From Pseudopelobacter sp964601865 (GTDB lineage: Bacteria > Desulfobacterota > Desulfuromonadia > Geobacterales > Pseudopelobacteraceae): a stretch of DNA of 64,000 bases. Both the position numbers and the translations under genes were made by a program. Where the stretch lies: assembly GCA_964601865.1 (NCBI GenBank), contig CAZRPI010000001.1, positions 5,777-69,776 on the forward strand, given 5' to 3'. Shown here one piece after another: positions 45,870 through 55,288 of the stretch (positions are counted from its first letter, which is position 1; the number at the start of each line of letters is the position of its first letter). The notes under the pieces were generated by a model. It was not told the DNA's origin. It worked only from the letters and a program-made list of their open reading frames with translations, and did not search any database.

Positions 45870-47899
45870 ACTCCACCCAAACCTTTCGCCCACTCGTTTC
45901 CGCGATCGTATCCGTCTACAGGGCAGAACGCTTCATTCGGGGCTGCCTGGAGGACCTCGTCGGTCAGACGCTCTTTCAAAAGGGTCAGCTGGAAATCATC
46001 GTTATCAACAGCGGCTCTCACGAAAATGAAGGAACCATAACGGAGGAATACACTGCCCGCTACCCTTCCCGGGTCAGGTACATCCGCACGGAAGAACGGG
46101 AGACCATCTATCGGGCCTGGAACCGTGGCATAGAAGCGGCAGGCGGCACATATGTAACAAATGCCAATGCCGATGACCGTCATCGCCCCGATGGACTGGA
46201 GGTCATGACGACTTGTCTGGACCGGAACCCCGAAATTGCTCTGGTCTATGCCGATTGTGATGTGACGACCGTCGAGAATGGGCGGTTTGGCGAGACGCCA
46301 ATCGTTGCCCGTTTCAAATGGCCGGACTTTGACCCGGTACAGCTCTTCCGGATCTGCTATATCGGCCCCCAACCCATGTGGCGACGCTCTCTCCACAGGC
46401 GGCACGGTCTGTTCGATCCGACCTGCCGTTCCGCCGGAGACTACGAATTCTGGCTGCGCCTGGCAGCCGCGGGTGAGCGTTTTCTCCATATTCCCGAGAC
46501 CCTGGGTCTGTACCTCCAGTCTCCCGGTGGGGTAGAGCATGCCAACCAGAGACTCTCCTGGGAAGAGTCAAGCCGGGCACGAACGAAGCACTGGCCGATG
46601 TCGTGGGGGACGCTCCCTTCACCATCGGGAAATTACCTGTTCCCGGTAAGCGCCAGCAGGCAGAATGGTTCATCACCCCTGGTCTCGGTCATCATCCCCA
46701 CCCGCAACCGCCCGGAATTCCTGGCCCGCGCCATTCAAAGCGTCCTGAACCAGACCTACAAAAATATTGAAATCATCGTAATCAACGACGGTGGCATCGA
46801 TGTCGGAGAACTTACCGCCCATTTCAACAGCCGGAGAAACATCCGTTATATCAATCTGCCCACAGGAATTGAACGTTCGGCCGCCCGCAATCTCGGCATC
46901 AGGGCGGCACATGGAATCTACATTGCCTACCTGGATGACGACGACCGATATCTTCCGGAGCACGTTGCAACACTGGTGAGGCATGCACAGGAAACGGGAT
47001 GCCGCGTTGTCTACTCCGATGCCTACCGGGTCGAGCTTGACCCGTCAACAGGCCTCCCGGATGAAACCAGACGCGACATTCCCTATTCACTCGACTTTGA
47101 TCCGGTCCGACTCCATGTGGAAAACTACATTCCGATCCTCTGCCTCATGCATGAGCGATCCTGCCTGGATGAGACCGGCATGTTCGACGAACAGCTGTCG
47201 CGACTGGAAGACTGGGACCTGTGGCTCAGGCTATCCCGGGTAGCGCGGTTTCACCACATACCCCAGGCGACCTGTGAATTTACCTGGCACCACGGAGGAA
47301 GCTCTCAGACTCTGAACAATGCCCCGCTCTTTCTCAATGCCTACAAAACCATCTGCAAAAAGCATCCCGGCGCGGCACGGGAAAATGCATCCATACGGCT
47401 CTGGCAGCAGAGCAACATTTTCGTCAAAACATGCCAGACTTTTGAATATCTGAAGCAGCTTCTGGAACCATCGTGCCGGGGCAACCGTGCTCTGCCATCA
47501 ATTTCTCCCGAAACCATCGGAACATTGCTTACGCATGGAATTGACTCAAAAAGACTCGAATCAACCCTCTGCTGGACCAAATCATTCTTCGAGGATGAAA
47601 ACCTCATCGAGTCCTGGCTTGACAGGGCGCTCACCGCGGATGAAGAAAACCACCCGGCAAGGATGCGTTTAGTCACTTTACTTATGCGCCAGAAAAGAAC
47701 CCTGACAGCTTTAGCGCATCTGGAAATACTGCACCTCCACCATCCCACGGACATCCCGATCATCAGCGAACTGGCCAGCTTATATGCGAATTCGATGGGC
47801 AACAGGCAAAAAACCGCGGATATACTCAACAAGGGATTATGGCTGTATCCCGGCAATGAAACTCTCCGGGATCAATTGAAAAAGATACTGAACCGGTAA
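45866..47899 (+). CDS. Twin GT2 glycosyltransferase with C-terminal TPR
   Basis: 677 residues: GT2 domain 1 (about 9-235, SAIVSVYRAERFIRGCLEDL with NANADDRHRPDGL as the DxD region), GT2 domain 2 (about 271-500, SVIIPTRNRPEFLARAI, VINDGG, AYLDDDDRYLPEH), and a helical C-terminus with TPR-like units near the end (LYANSMGNRQKTADILNKGLWLYPGN). ATG overlaps the giant gene's stop (ATGA), so translation is coupled. It likely extends the same glycan. Confidence 0.85.
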   Translation: MNSTQTFRPLVSAIVSVYRAERFIRGCLEDLVGQTLFQKGQLEIIVINSGSHENEGTITEEYTARYPSRVRYIRTEERETIYRAWNRGIEAAGGTYVTNANADDRHRPDGLEVMTTCLDRNPEIALVYADCDVTTVENGRFGETPIVARFKWPDFDPVQLFRICYIGPQPMWRRSLHRRHGLFDPTCRSAGDYEFWLRLAAAGERFLHIPETLGLYLQSPGGVEHANQRLSWEESSRARTKHWPMSWGTLPSPSGNYLFPVSASRQNGSSPLVSVIIPTRNRPEFLARAIQSVLNQTYKNIEIIVINDGGIDVGELTAHFNSRRNIRYINLPTGIERSAARNLGIRAAHGIYIAYLDDDDRYLPEHVATLVRHAQETGCRVVYSDAYRVELDPSTGLPDETRRDIPYSLDFDPVRLHVENYIPILCLMHERSCLDETGMFDEQLSRLEDWDLWLRLSRVARFHHIPQATCEFTWHHGGSSQTLNNAPLFLNAYKTICKKHPGAARENASIRLWQQSNIFVKTCQTFEYLKQLLEPSCRGNRALPSISPETIGTLLTHGIDSKRLESTLCWTKSFFEDENLIESWLDRALTADEENHPARMRLVTLLMRQKRTLTALAHLEILHLHHPTDIPIISELASLYANSMGNRQKTADILNKGLWLYPGNETLRDQLKKILNR

Positions 47900-47975
47900 A
47901 ATGGTTTGATTCGCCGATGGGACTGATATACATTTCTTAGAAACACTTTTCGCACGTTCATTCTAGGAGACCGAT

Positions 47976-49052
47976 ATGAGCTATCAGATCATCCCCGCAA
48001 CACTGTACGAGGCGCAGAACGCCTATAGACGCCTTCAGTATCACATGAACATGGATGATCCGGCCACGACCATTCTGGAAATCAAAACATTCCTTAAGAT
48101 GTACCCTGATGTTGCCCTTCCCTACAACGATCTCGGGGTCCTCTACAGCAGGGTGGGAGAGAAGCTGCTCGCCCTGGCCTGTTACGAGAAGGCGAACCGG
48201 ATCCAGCCGGGCAACCCCACCATAGTAAAGAACCTGGCCGAGTTTTATTTCATGGAACTCAACTGGGTTGATGACGCGATCATCATGCTGACCCAACTGC
48301 TCAACTCCTATCCCGACGACACCGACCTGCTCCACCTGTTGATCAGCATCAGCAAGCAGGTGGGACGCGAGCAGGAGGCCCGGCTCTTCAGCCAGCATCT
48401 GGCACAACTGGAAGGGGAACCCCCTCCCATCACCGATGTTCATGTTTGCGATGCGACGACGGAGACGAATCCAACTGCTTCACTGGTTCCCGAAGAACCT
48501 GTTGTTGAGGCAGTCCCGCCTGAGGACAACCTGGAGGACATCCTGGCCAGACTCAGGCAGACACTCGGTCAGGAGCCTGCAACAGCGGTCCAGCCCCCTC
48601 CCGCATCACCGGCTGAGCTGTTCCGCTCGGCACAGGAACAGATGGCAACGGGAGATGATGAACAGGCGGTCTCAACACTGGAACGACTCGTCACCCTGGA
48701 GCCTGGCAACGCCCTGGCCCACAACGATCTGGGGGTCCTCTACACTCGACTGGGGAATATGGAAAAAGCAGGGGTTCATCAGGCAACCGCGGTCAGTCTC
48801 AATCCAGCCAACATAACCTTCCGGAAAAACCTGGCCGGACTCTACTACAGCTGTCTGGGAAGAACCGACGAGGCGATCGGAATCTACACCAAACTGCTTC
48901 GGGAGTGCCCCGACGATGTGGAAGTGCTGACCGCCCTTGCCATAATTTCCGCGGCCAACCGGCTTAACGAACAGGCAAGGCTGTTTATGGGCCGCGTGTT
49001 GGAACTGGAGCCGTGGAACATCGATGCGAGGGAATTCCTTGCAGGACTTTAA
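47976..49052 (+). CDS. TPR-repeat protein
   Basis: 358 residues made mostly of TPR units in two blocks (about 10-150 and 205-358) joined by a Pro/Glu/Thr-rich linker. Both blocks contain the same signature NDLGVLYSRVG / NDLGVLYTRLG, then KNLAEFYF / KNLAGLYYS, so the protein looks internally duplicated. It has no enzyme motif and is probably a scaffold for the glycosyltransferases. TAGGAGACC six bases before the ATG is a strong RBS. Its 3' end overlaps the next gene by 29 bases in another frame. Confidence 0.85.
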   Translation: MSYQIIPATLYEAQNAYRRLQYHMNMDDPATTILEIKTFLKMYPDVALPYNDLGVLYSRVGEKLLALACYEKANRIQPGNPTIVKNLAEFYFMELNWVDDAIIMLTQLLNSYPDDTDLLHLLISISKQVGREQEARLFSQHLAQLEGEPPPITDVHVCDATTETNPTASLVPEEPVVEAVPPEDNLEDILARLRQTLGQEPATAVQPPPASPAELFRSAQEQMATGDDEQAVSTLERLVTLEPGNALAHNDLGVLYTRLGNMEKAGVHQATAVSLNPANITFRKNLAGLYYSCLGRTDEAIGIYTKLLRECPDDVEVLTALAIISAANRLNEQARLFMGRVLELEPWNIDAREFLAGL

Positions 49053-52000
49053 CAGAAATTTCGTCTCCATCGTAATACCGGTACACAACCAGGTGGAATA
49101 CACCATATCCTGTCTCAGGTCACTGAACGCCTCACCGCCGGACATCGGCCATGAAATCATCATCGTCGATGACGGTTCCACCGACGACACCCGGCAGTAC
49201 CTCTCCCATCTCTCACGCCATGACGAACGCATCCGTGTTCTTCATCACGGTTCGGCAACGGGTTTTGCCAGGTCTTGCAACGCGGGAGCGGCAACTGCCC
49301 GCGGCGAGCTGTTGCTGTTCCTCAACAACGACACGGAGATGCAACCGGGCTGGTTTCCCCCCCTGCACTCCCTCATCAATTCCAGTTCAGACATCGGTAT
49401 TGTCGCTCCCAAGCTGATTTTCCCTGACGGCACAATCCAGCACTGCGGCAAGGTCTGGTCCGACACCGGAACCCCAGGCTCACACCCCCATCATATCTAT
49501 TACCGTTTTCCGTCCGACCACCCCGCGGTAAACAAGAGCCGACCGTACATGATGGTGACCGGAGCCTGCATCATCATGCGAACGGCGGATTTCCGGGCAG
49601 TGGGCGGTTTCGACGAACGCTATGAAAACGGATGGGAGGACGACGACCTCTGCTATGCCATCAGTTCGGCCGGCAAACGGATCCATTACTGCCCGGAAAG
49701 CGTCGTCATCCATCACCAGAACAAAACGCTCAATGAACGGATGGATGAACTGAAACGCCGGCTTCCGACACCTGAGCGCCTGAACGAACTGGATGCTCTC
49801 GTTGAGAGAGGGACGGCATCTCCCGAACAGATCCAACTTGCCCGGCAGGTTCAGGCGACCTTTCACGACATGGAGACCGAACTGCTCCGTCTGCGGGACA
49901 AGTTCCACCGCAACCGCGGCGTTTTTTTCGAAAAATGGGGTTCCGTCATCAAACGCGACGCCCATATCTACTGCAGGGAGGACGGGGTGCCACTGGAAAG
50001 CGCCCTCACGGATGCCGCGGCAGGCGATTCACCTCCACCTCAGGAGAGCGACGGATGCCGGAGCGATATTCGGTCCGGTGGAGATGAAATGCCCCTGGTA
50101 TCCATCATCATCCTTACCCGCAACCGGCTGGACGTAACCGGGGCGTGCATTGCGAGCATCCGGCGCCATACTCCCGAATCCCACGAGATCATCTTCGTGG
50201 ATAACGGATCGACGGACGGCACCGTACCATGGTTGCGTGACCTCAGCCTGGCGCAACCGCTATATCGCCTGATCGAAAACAGAGAAAATGCCGGCTTTTC
50301 TGCCGGGTGCAACCAGGGCATGCGCGCCGCGCGAGGCGAATTCATCCTGCTTCTGAACAACGATGTCGTAGTAACGCCGGAGTGGCTCTCCGGCATGCTC
50401 GAATGCTTCAGGGATGAAAATATCGGGATCGTTGGTCCCATGACCAACAACATCAGCGGCCCCCAGCAATGGCCCTGGTCGAATTACGGTAAAATTGAAC
50501 GGCTGGATGATTTTTCTCGTGAATTCCGACGCAACAACCGTTTTATCCGCATTCCCTGCCGCCGAGTCGTCGGCTTCTGCATGATGTTCCGGCGAGAACT
50601 GCTGGAGAAGATCGGTTTCCTGGACGAGCAGTTCGGCTCGGGCAATTTCGAGGATGACGATTACTGCATCCGCGCGGCTCTGGAAGGGTTTCGGAATCTG
50701 ATTGCCGCCGACGTGTTCATCCATCACGTCGGGAGCGCTACATTTCAGGGCAACAACATCAACTACTCCGATGCACTCATGCACAACCAGCAGCTCTTCA
50801 ACCGGAAGTGGAGCAGGCCGGTGACGGAGGAGTCGCTGGGGCGCAGGATAATCCGCCTCAAGACACTTGAAAGCGCCGAGTCACTCAATCAGAGGGGGTT
50901 CGCGGATGAGGCGGTAAACCTGCTGCTCAACCAGGGTATCGGGCAGATGCCGCAAGAGCCCCTTTTCTACCGTGCTCTGGCGAAACTCTTCCTGGATGCG
51001 GGGATGCCGGGTGAAGCCTTATCGGTGCTGCAGGAGTATCCGGTCGAATTGCCCTCCCCGTTGCTCCTGCTCCAGTTTCAGGCGCTTCTGGCGCAGGGAA
51101 AAACGGATGAGGCCATCAGCCTGTTCCAGGAATCACCTGAGGCGACGGACAATGGAATCGACGCCCTCCTCCTGCGGGGATACGTCATGCTGGCAAGAGG
51201 CGATCTTCACGGCGCGGCAAAAACGTTTGACCAGGCCCGGATACGTTATCCCTCCACCGCCCGGATTTATGCGGGACTGGCCGAGGTGGCGCATCTTGCC
51301 GGCGATGACCGGCTCTGCGCGGAACTGCTGGAACGCTCTTTCCGCCTGGAGCCATCCGACATATCCATTGCAAATCAGTATCAGGCAACCCTCTCAACCG
51401 GTGACCAGTTCGCCAGGGCCGAACGCTTCCTGGCCGAGGCACGCCATTTCTGCCCCAACAGCGATACGCTGGCCTGCATCCACATCGACATCCTGCTGCG
51501 CCTGGGGCGCCATCAGGATGCGATTGAAGTCATCGAACACGCCCTGGTCTTTTTCAACTGGGGTGAAGGTTTCCTGGACGCGGCGCAATCGGTACGGGAA
51601 GGTCTGGGCCCGATTACCATTTCAGCCGGACCGGAGCGCCGGGGAAAATCCGTCTCCCTCTGCATGATTGTGAAGAATGAAGAGAAAAATCTGCCCCGCT
51701 GCCTGAAGAGCCTGTTGCCGGTTGTGGATGAGATCGTTATTGCCGATACCGGTTCCACGGACCATACCCGTGAGATCGCCACCATATTCGGAGCCCGCGT
51801 CATCTCTGTTCAGTGGGACGGAGACTACTCGACGGCGCGAAACGCCGCGCTCGGCGAGGCGGCTGGCGACTGGATCCTGGTGATGGACGCCGATGAGGTA
51901 ATCTCGCCGCGGGATTACGGGGGCATCCGTACCCTGGTCGAGACATCTCCGGAAGGGAAGGTTGCATATTGCGTAACAAGCCGGAACTATACAAACCGGG

Positions 52001-52827
52001 TCGATCTTGAAAAATGGCGGGCCAACCGGGGAGAATATCCCCGGGAAGAGGCGGGAAGGGGGTGGATGCCGAGCGACAAGACGCGCCTTTTTCCCAACCG
52101 TCCCGACATTCGCTTCGAAAACCCCATCCATGAGATGGTCGAGCCCGCACTGGACCGGCTGGGTATTCCCTCCATACCCGCCCCATTCGTGGTACATCAC
52201 TACGGGTATCTGGACGACGAGCGGCAGCAACGCAAACTGCAGCAGTACTACGAGCTCGGGAAACGCAAGATGGACGAGTCCGGCGATTCACCGACGGCAA
52301 TCGTGGAACTTGCCATCCAGGCCGCCGCGGTGAAGAAGTACGACGAGGCCATGTCCCTCTGGCAACGGGCTCTGGCAATCGATCCGAATTCCTCCCTGGC
52401 GTATTTCAATCTCGGGCACGTCTATCTGCAGAAGGGAATGTTCCAGGAGGGGAGCGACGCAGCCCAACGGGCCATGGCACTGAAGGATAATTACCGGGAA
52501 GCGCAGGTCAACTACCTGCTCTGCCAGCTTTGCCTGGGGAACATCGAAACATCCCTGAAAACCGTGGAGGAGTATCTGAAGGCAAATCCCGATTACCCGA
52601 TTCTGCTGCTCATGCGCGGGGTTTTATCGGCTGCTGGAGGAGACTGGGAAAGAGCGACCGCTGAATTCATGCAATTGCGGAATGCTCAGGTGGAGTTTTC
52701 AAATTTCATTCATGACGTCACGAAAAAACTGATCCAGGCAGGGCAAAAGAAATATGCCGCCAACCTGGTGGCAATCGCCGGAAAGGCGGGATGCTGCGGC
52801 GAGGAGAGCATACTGCTTGTGAGCTAG
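49024..52827 (+). CDS. Triple GT2 glycosyltransferase with TPR blocks
   Basis: 1267 residues: GT2-1 (about 13-255, SIVIPVHNQVEYT, VDDGSTDDT), a charged helical linker, GT2-2 (about 358-610, SIIILTRNRLDVT, VDNGSTDGT), TPR-like block (about 615-860), GT2-3 (about 876-1075, SLCMIVKNEEKNLPRCLKS, ADTGSTDHT, DADEV) of the SunS-like type, and a TPR block (about 1090-1260). The first two GT2 domains belong to the same kind as those of the 1659-residue protein. It begins inside the end of the TPR gene, which suggests coupled translation. Cytoplasmic; sugar and acceptor unknown. Confidence 0.87.
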   Translation: MRGNSLQDFNRNFVSIVIPVHNQVEYTISCLRSLNASPPDIGHEIIIVDDGSTDDTRQYLSHLSRHDERIRVLHHGSATGFARSCNAGAATARGELLLFLNNDTEMQPGWFPPLHSLINSSSDIGIVAPKLIFPDGTIQHCGKVWSDTGTPGSHPHHIYYRFPSDHPAVNKSRPYMMVTGACIIMRTADFRAVGGFDERYENGWEDDDLCYAISSAGKRIHYCPESVVIHHQNKTLNERMDELKRRLPTPERLNELDALVERGTASPEQIQLARQVQATFHDMETELLRLRDKFHRNRGVFFEKWGSVIKRDAHIYCREDGVPLESALTDAAAGDSPPPQESDGCRSDIRSGGDEMPLVSIIILTRNRLDVTGACIASIRRHTPESHEIIFVDNGSTDGTVPWLRDLSLAQPLYRLIENRENAGFSAGCNQGMRAARGEFILLLNNDVVVTPEWLSGMLECFRDENIGIVGPMTNNISGPQQWPWSNYGKIERLDDFSREFRRNNRFIRIPCRRVVGFCMMFRRELLEKIGFLDEQFGSGNFEDDDYCIRAALEGFRNLIAADVFIHHVGSATFQGNNINYSDALMHNQQLFNRKWSRPVTEESLGRRIIRLKTLESAESLNQRGFADEAVNLLLNQGIGQMPQEPLFYRALAKLFLDAGMPGEALSVLQEYPVELPSPLLLLQFQALLAQGKTDEAISLFQESPEATDNGIDALLLRGYVMLARGDLHGAAKTFDQARIRYPSTARIYAGLAEVAHLAGDDRLCAELLERSFRLEPSDISIANQYQATLSTGDQFARAERFLAEARHFCPNSDTLACIHIDILLRLGRHQDAIEVIEHALVFFNWGEGFLDAAQSVREGLGPITISAGPERRGKSVSLCMIVKNEEKNLPRCLKSLLPVVDEIVIADTGSTDHTREIATIFGARVISVQWDGDYSTARNAALGEAAGDWILVMDADEVISPRDYGGIRTLVETSPEGKVAYCVTSRNYTNRVDLEKWRANRGEYPREEAGRGWMPSDKTRLFPNRPDIRFENPIHEMVEPALDRLGIPSIPAPFVVHHYGYLDDERQQRKLQQYYELGKRKMDESGDSPTAIVELAIQAAAVKKYDEAMSLWQRALAIDPNSSLAYFNLGHVYLQKGMFQEGSDAAQRAMALKDNYREAQVNYLLCQLCLGNIETSLKTVEEYLKANPDYPILLLMRGVLSAAGGDWERATAEFMQLRNAQVEFSNFIHDVTKKLIQAGQKKYAANLVAIAGKAGCCGEESILLVS

Positions 52828-52874
52828 TTACACGGCGTGGAAAAAGAGGCGCTGAAAGAGACGGAACGATGCAA

Positions 52875-53255
52875 TCACTCCGGCGGCTTTGTTCGCAGGC
52901 CTGCGGCGATGCTGAAGTTGATATCGATCACGATATTCAGCTTGTCCGGATCATTGGGAAACGCGAGTACTTCAAAAAGACGTTTATCGACAAAAATGCT
53001 CAGATTCAGAATATCCTCCCGAAGCTTCTTGGGAAGCGGGTTGTCCGGCATTGACAACTCCGATTGAAAAAAACTCCACACCTTCTGATTGTAGCGTATG
53101 GCCTCATCAAGAAAGGCGTTCCGTTCCGGTGTATTCCATTTTTCCTGGCACTGTCTCAACTTCAGACCCGCCTTGGTCAGAACCGATGCCTCCAATTCCC
53201 TAGGGGACATAAACTCCTTGCTCTGCTGTTCGTATGCGGTACGGGGATCAGACAT
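52875..53255 (-). CDS. flaF: Flagellar regulator FlaF
   Basis: 126 residues matching FlaF throughout: MSPRELEASVLTKAG, LDEAIRYNQKVWSFFQSEL, NPLPKKLREDILNLSIFVDKR and the closing INFSIAAGLRTKPPE. In Caulobacter FlaF promotes flagellin translation or secretion together with FlbT. The start ATG overlaps the FlbT stop by eight bases and has GAGGAG just upstream. Last gene of the flagellin-flbT-flaF series on this strand, convergent with the glycosyltransferase genes. The family is best known from Alphaproteobacteria. Confidence 0.9.
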   Translation of the reverse strand: MSDPRTAYEQQSKEFMSPRELEASVLTKAGLKLRQCQEKWNTPERNAFLDEAIRYNQKVWSFFQSELSMPDNPLPKKLREDILNLSIFVDKRLFEVLAFPNDPDKLNIVIDINFSIAAGLRTKPPE

Positions 53256-53634
53256 TGCCAGTCAACTCCTCTTCATATTCAATTAACTCCCGCGAAGTCT
53301 TGAGCGCCTGATAATACTGGCCCTCCGCAACCTGTTCCCTCAGTTTCAGCACAAGAACACCGATGCTCGGCGCAGCCCCCACAATATCATCGGCAAGCCT
53401 GAGAAAAGATTCCATATGGACTTCACGCTGTTCCTGATCAATATATATCAATTGAATGGCAAAGTAAATGCGCCGCGCCGGAGAATCTGCGTCACCTTCC
53501 CTCATGATGTCCTTCTGGCGCAGAATGGGGACGGTATTCTCAACGAACAGCTCGGCGCTACGATTACCGTTACGCAACACGGCATTACCGACGATCACCT
53601 TCTCATGTGCTTTCAAAACAATTTTCAACGACAT
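53248..53634 (-). CDS. flbT: Flagellin translation regulator FlbT
   Basis: 128 residues clearly of the FlbT family: MSLKIVLKAHEKVIVGNAVLRNG, NTVPILRQKDIM and RRIYFAIQLIY. FlbT binds the 5' leader of flagellin mRNA in Caulobacter and triggers its decay. Start 53634 (ATG) has GAGG eight bases upstream; a TTG two codons earlier is less likely. It overlaps flaF. The flagellin leader here carries a hairpin (55256-55271) that could be its target, which is inference. Confidence 0.9.
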   Translation of the reverse strand: MSLKIVLKAHEKVIVGNAVLRNGNRSAELFVENTVPILRQKDIMREGDADSPARRIYFAIQLIYIDQEQREVHMESFLRLADDIVGAAPSIGVLVLKLREQVAEGQYYQALKTSRELIEYEEELTGNV

Positions 53635-53644
53635 GTTCAATACC

Positions 53645-54247
53645 TCACAACGAGGCCTGGATAGCCGACATTACGCGGGAAATGGCGTTACCCGTCGAAG
53701 AAAGTGTGTCAGCGGCGGTTTTTACCGCACGGTCGGTCGAACGATCCGATAATGAAGGCGCGGCGACTTTCCCGTTATTCTGCGGAAACAGATCTACCCA
53801 CATCCCCTGCACCCTTTCGAACACGGGAGCGGGAGGAGAAGGAACCGTCAGTTCATCGATCTGTTTTCTGATGGAGGCGTAACTCATCAGAATCTTCTTG
53901 CGCTCTTCATCCTCCAGGGAATAGGGGGGATAGTTCTTGATTATTTTACCAAGTTCCCCGTTCATCCTGTCAACGATATCAGCGGCACGATTGAGAGCGT
54001 TTCCGGTTTCACGGATATTCCTGGCCGTTGCGTTAAGATCTTCCGCCATGCCTTCCAGGCGCTGCATCGCATCGAGAGCCTGGCGCGAGGAAGTCGGGCC
54101 GACCGTGACCCGATCACCGCCGATCACGCCGGCTCCGGAATCGCTAGAGGCATCCTTCTGGTTGTCCGACGGCATCGGAGCAGATGGGGTAACACGCGGA
54201 GCAATGCCTGCAGTCTGCTGAACGACGCTAATGCTTTCCGTACCCAT
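53645..54247 (-). CDS. Unknown protein encoded between flagellin and flbT
   Basis: 200 residues, no family recognised. The first ~50 residues are low-complexity (Ser/Pro/Gly/Asp), then helical segments with heptad-like spacing (QALDAMQRLEGMAEDLNATARNIRETGNALNRAADIVDRMNG), then a short Pro-rich part (PSPPAPVFERVQG) and a Ser/Thr-rich C-terminus. An AGGAGG lies eight bases before the start. Placed in the flagellin transcript between fliC and flbT, so a secreted, cap-like or regulatory flagellar role is possible, but nothing in the sequence shows it. Confidence 0.75.
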   Translation of the reverse strand: MGTESISVVQQTAGIAPRVTPSAPMPSDNQKDASSDSGAGVIGGDRVTVGPTSSRQALDAMQRLEGMAEDLNATARNIRETGNALNRAADIVDRMNGELGKIIKNYPPYSLEDEERKKILMSYASIRKQIDELTVPSPPAPVFERVQGMWVDLFPQNNGKVAAPSLSDRSTDRAVKTAADTLSSTGNAISRVMSAIQASL

Positions 54248-54273
54248 GATTCACCTCCTGAACACGCATGAAT

Positions 54274-54296
54274 GGGGGAAGAAATACTTCTCCCCC
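54274..54296 (-). terminator. Hairpin between flagellin and the next gene
   Basis: On the minus strand GGGGGA-GAA, a short loop and TTC-T-TCCCCC form a strong stem with one bulged base. There is no T run, so it is more likely an mRNA-processing or attenuating hairpin that lowers expression of the downstream genes relative to flagellin than a full terminator. Confidence 0.4.
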
Positions 54297-54325
54297 CATC
54301 CGGTACCAATAAGCCCGACTTGTTA

Positions 54326-55231
54326 CTAGAACAGCTTGAGGACTGCCTGGGCGGCCTGGGAAGCGAGGCTCAGCGAGGTGGTGCCCAGACTCTGGCGGGT
54401 CTGCAGCATCAGCATGTTGGCGCCTTCTTCGTTGGTGTCGGCCAGGGTCAGGTTGTCCGCGCCGGTCTTCAGGGTGTTGACCATGGAGTCGGTGAAGGTC
54501 TGGCGGGTCGTGACGATGCTGAGGTTGGCGGACAGTTTGGACGACTGGCTGCGCAGGGTGGAGAGGGCGTTCTCCAACTGCTTGGAGGAACTCTGGATGG
54601 CGCTGTTGCCTGTCGCAATCGTACTGTTGTCCCAAGCGGTGCCCGTGGAGAGAGCGCCGCCGATTTCCGTAGCGTTGCCGGTAGCCGAAGTGGTGCCGTA
54701 CGTACTTGAAACGGTAACCGTCTGCATCGAAAGTCCGACCGCGGTGGCGGTGAAGCCCTCGATCTTCAGGGTGGCGCCGCCAGTCGTTGGCGCGAATTCG
54801 ACCGTCAGGTCATCATTGGTCAGGAAGTTGGTGCCGCGGTAGCCGGAATCGCTGGCAAGCTTGTTGATCTGCCCCATCAACTCGTTGTAGGTAACGGCGT
54901 AGTTGGCGCGGTCCGTTACGCTGGTTGAACCGAGAGCGGCCGCAGCGATACCTTGGGCGGATTCGATCAGGGCGGTGATGGCGGTGATACCGGCATCGGC
55001 GGCATTAACGCCCTGTACGGCCTCGGACATACCGTCCTTGCGGTTGGTGAGGTCGCTAGCGCGGTTGGTGGCATTCTGGGCGGCAAAGAAGTTGGTCGGA
55101 TTGTCGAGGGCCGTGTTGACCTTTTTCCCGGTGGAGAGACGGGTCTGGGTCTGGGACATCAGTTTGTTGGTGTTCTGCAGTGCGAGGAGGTTGTTCCTCA
55201 TGCCTTCGCTAAGAGAGATTGCGTTTGCCAT
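54326..55231 (-). CDS. fliC: Flagellin
   Basis: 301 residues with the conserved N-terminal D0/D1 helices (LSEGMRNNLLALQNTNKLMSQTQTRLSTGKKVNTALDNPTNFF) and C-terminal helices (QTRQSLGTTSLSLASQAAQAVLKLF). The central variable part is short and very rich in Thr, Ser, Gly and Ala (STYGTTSATGNATEIGGALSTGTAWDNSTIATGNS), giving many possible O-glycosylation sites. AGGAG precedes the ATG and a sigma-28 promoter lies about 60 bases upstream. The N-terminus resembles alphaproteobacterial-style flagellins, fitting the neighbouring FlaF and FlbT. Likely substrate of the surrounding glycosylation genes. Confidence 0.95.
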   Translation of the reverse strand: MANAISLSEGMRNNLLALQNTNKLMSQTQTRLSTGKKVNTALDNPTNFFAAQNATNRASDLTNRKDGMSEAVQGVNAADAGITAITALIESAQGIAAAALGSTSVTDRANYAVTYNELMGQINKLASDSGYRGTNFLTNDDLTVEFAPTTGGATLKIEGFTATAVGLSMQTVTVSSTYGTTSATGNATEIGGALSTGTAWDNSTIATGNSAIQSSSKQLENALSTLRSQSSKLSANLSIVTTRQTFTDSMVNTLKTGADNLTLADTNEEGANMLMLQTRQSLGTTSLSLASQAAQAVLKLF

Positions 55232-55255
55232 GGTGTTGCTCCTTTCTGGATTTCT

Positions 55256-55271
55256 GTGGCATTCTTGCCAC
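55256..55271 (-). promoter_or_regulatory. Perfect hairpin in the flagellin mRNA leader
   Basis: In the flagellin sense: GTGGCA-AGAA-TGCCAC, a six-pair stem with a four-base loop, between the sigma-28 promoter and the ribosome binding site. It is a candidate target of FlbT, which binds the flagellin leader in Caulobacter; the interaction is not shown here. Confidence 0.5.
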
Positions 55272-55288
55272 TACATTTGTTATTTAGA

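Noticed and set aside
47893..47920. Possible third sigma-28 promoter (TAAAATGG then GCCGATGG) before the TPR gene at 47976
   Set aside because: The spacer between the two parts is 8, not 11, so it fails on spacing.
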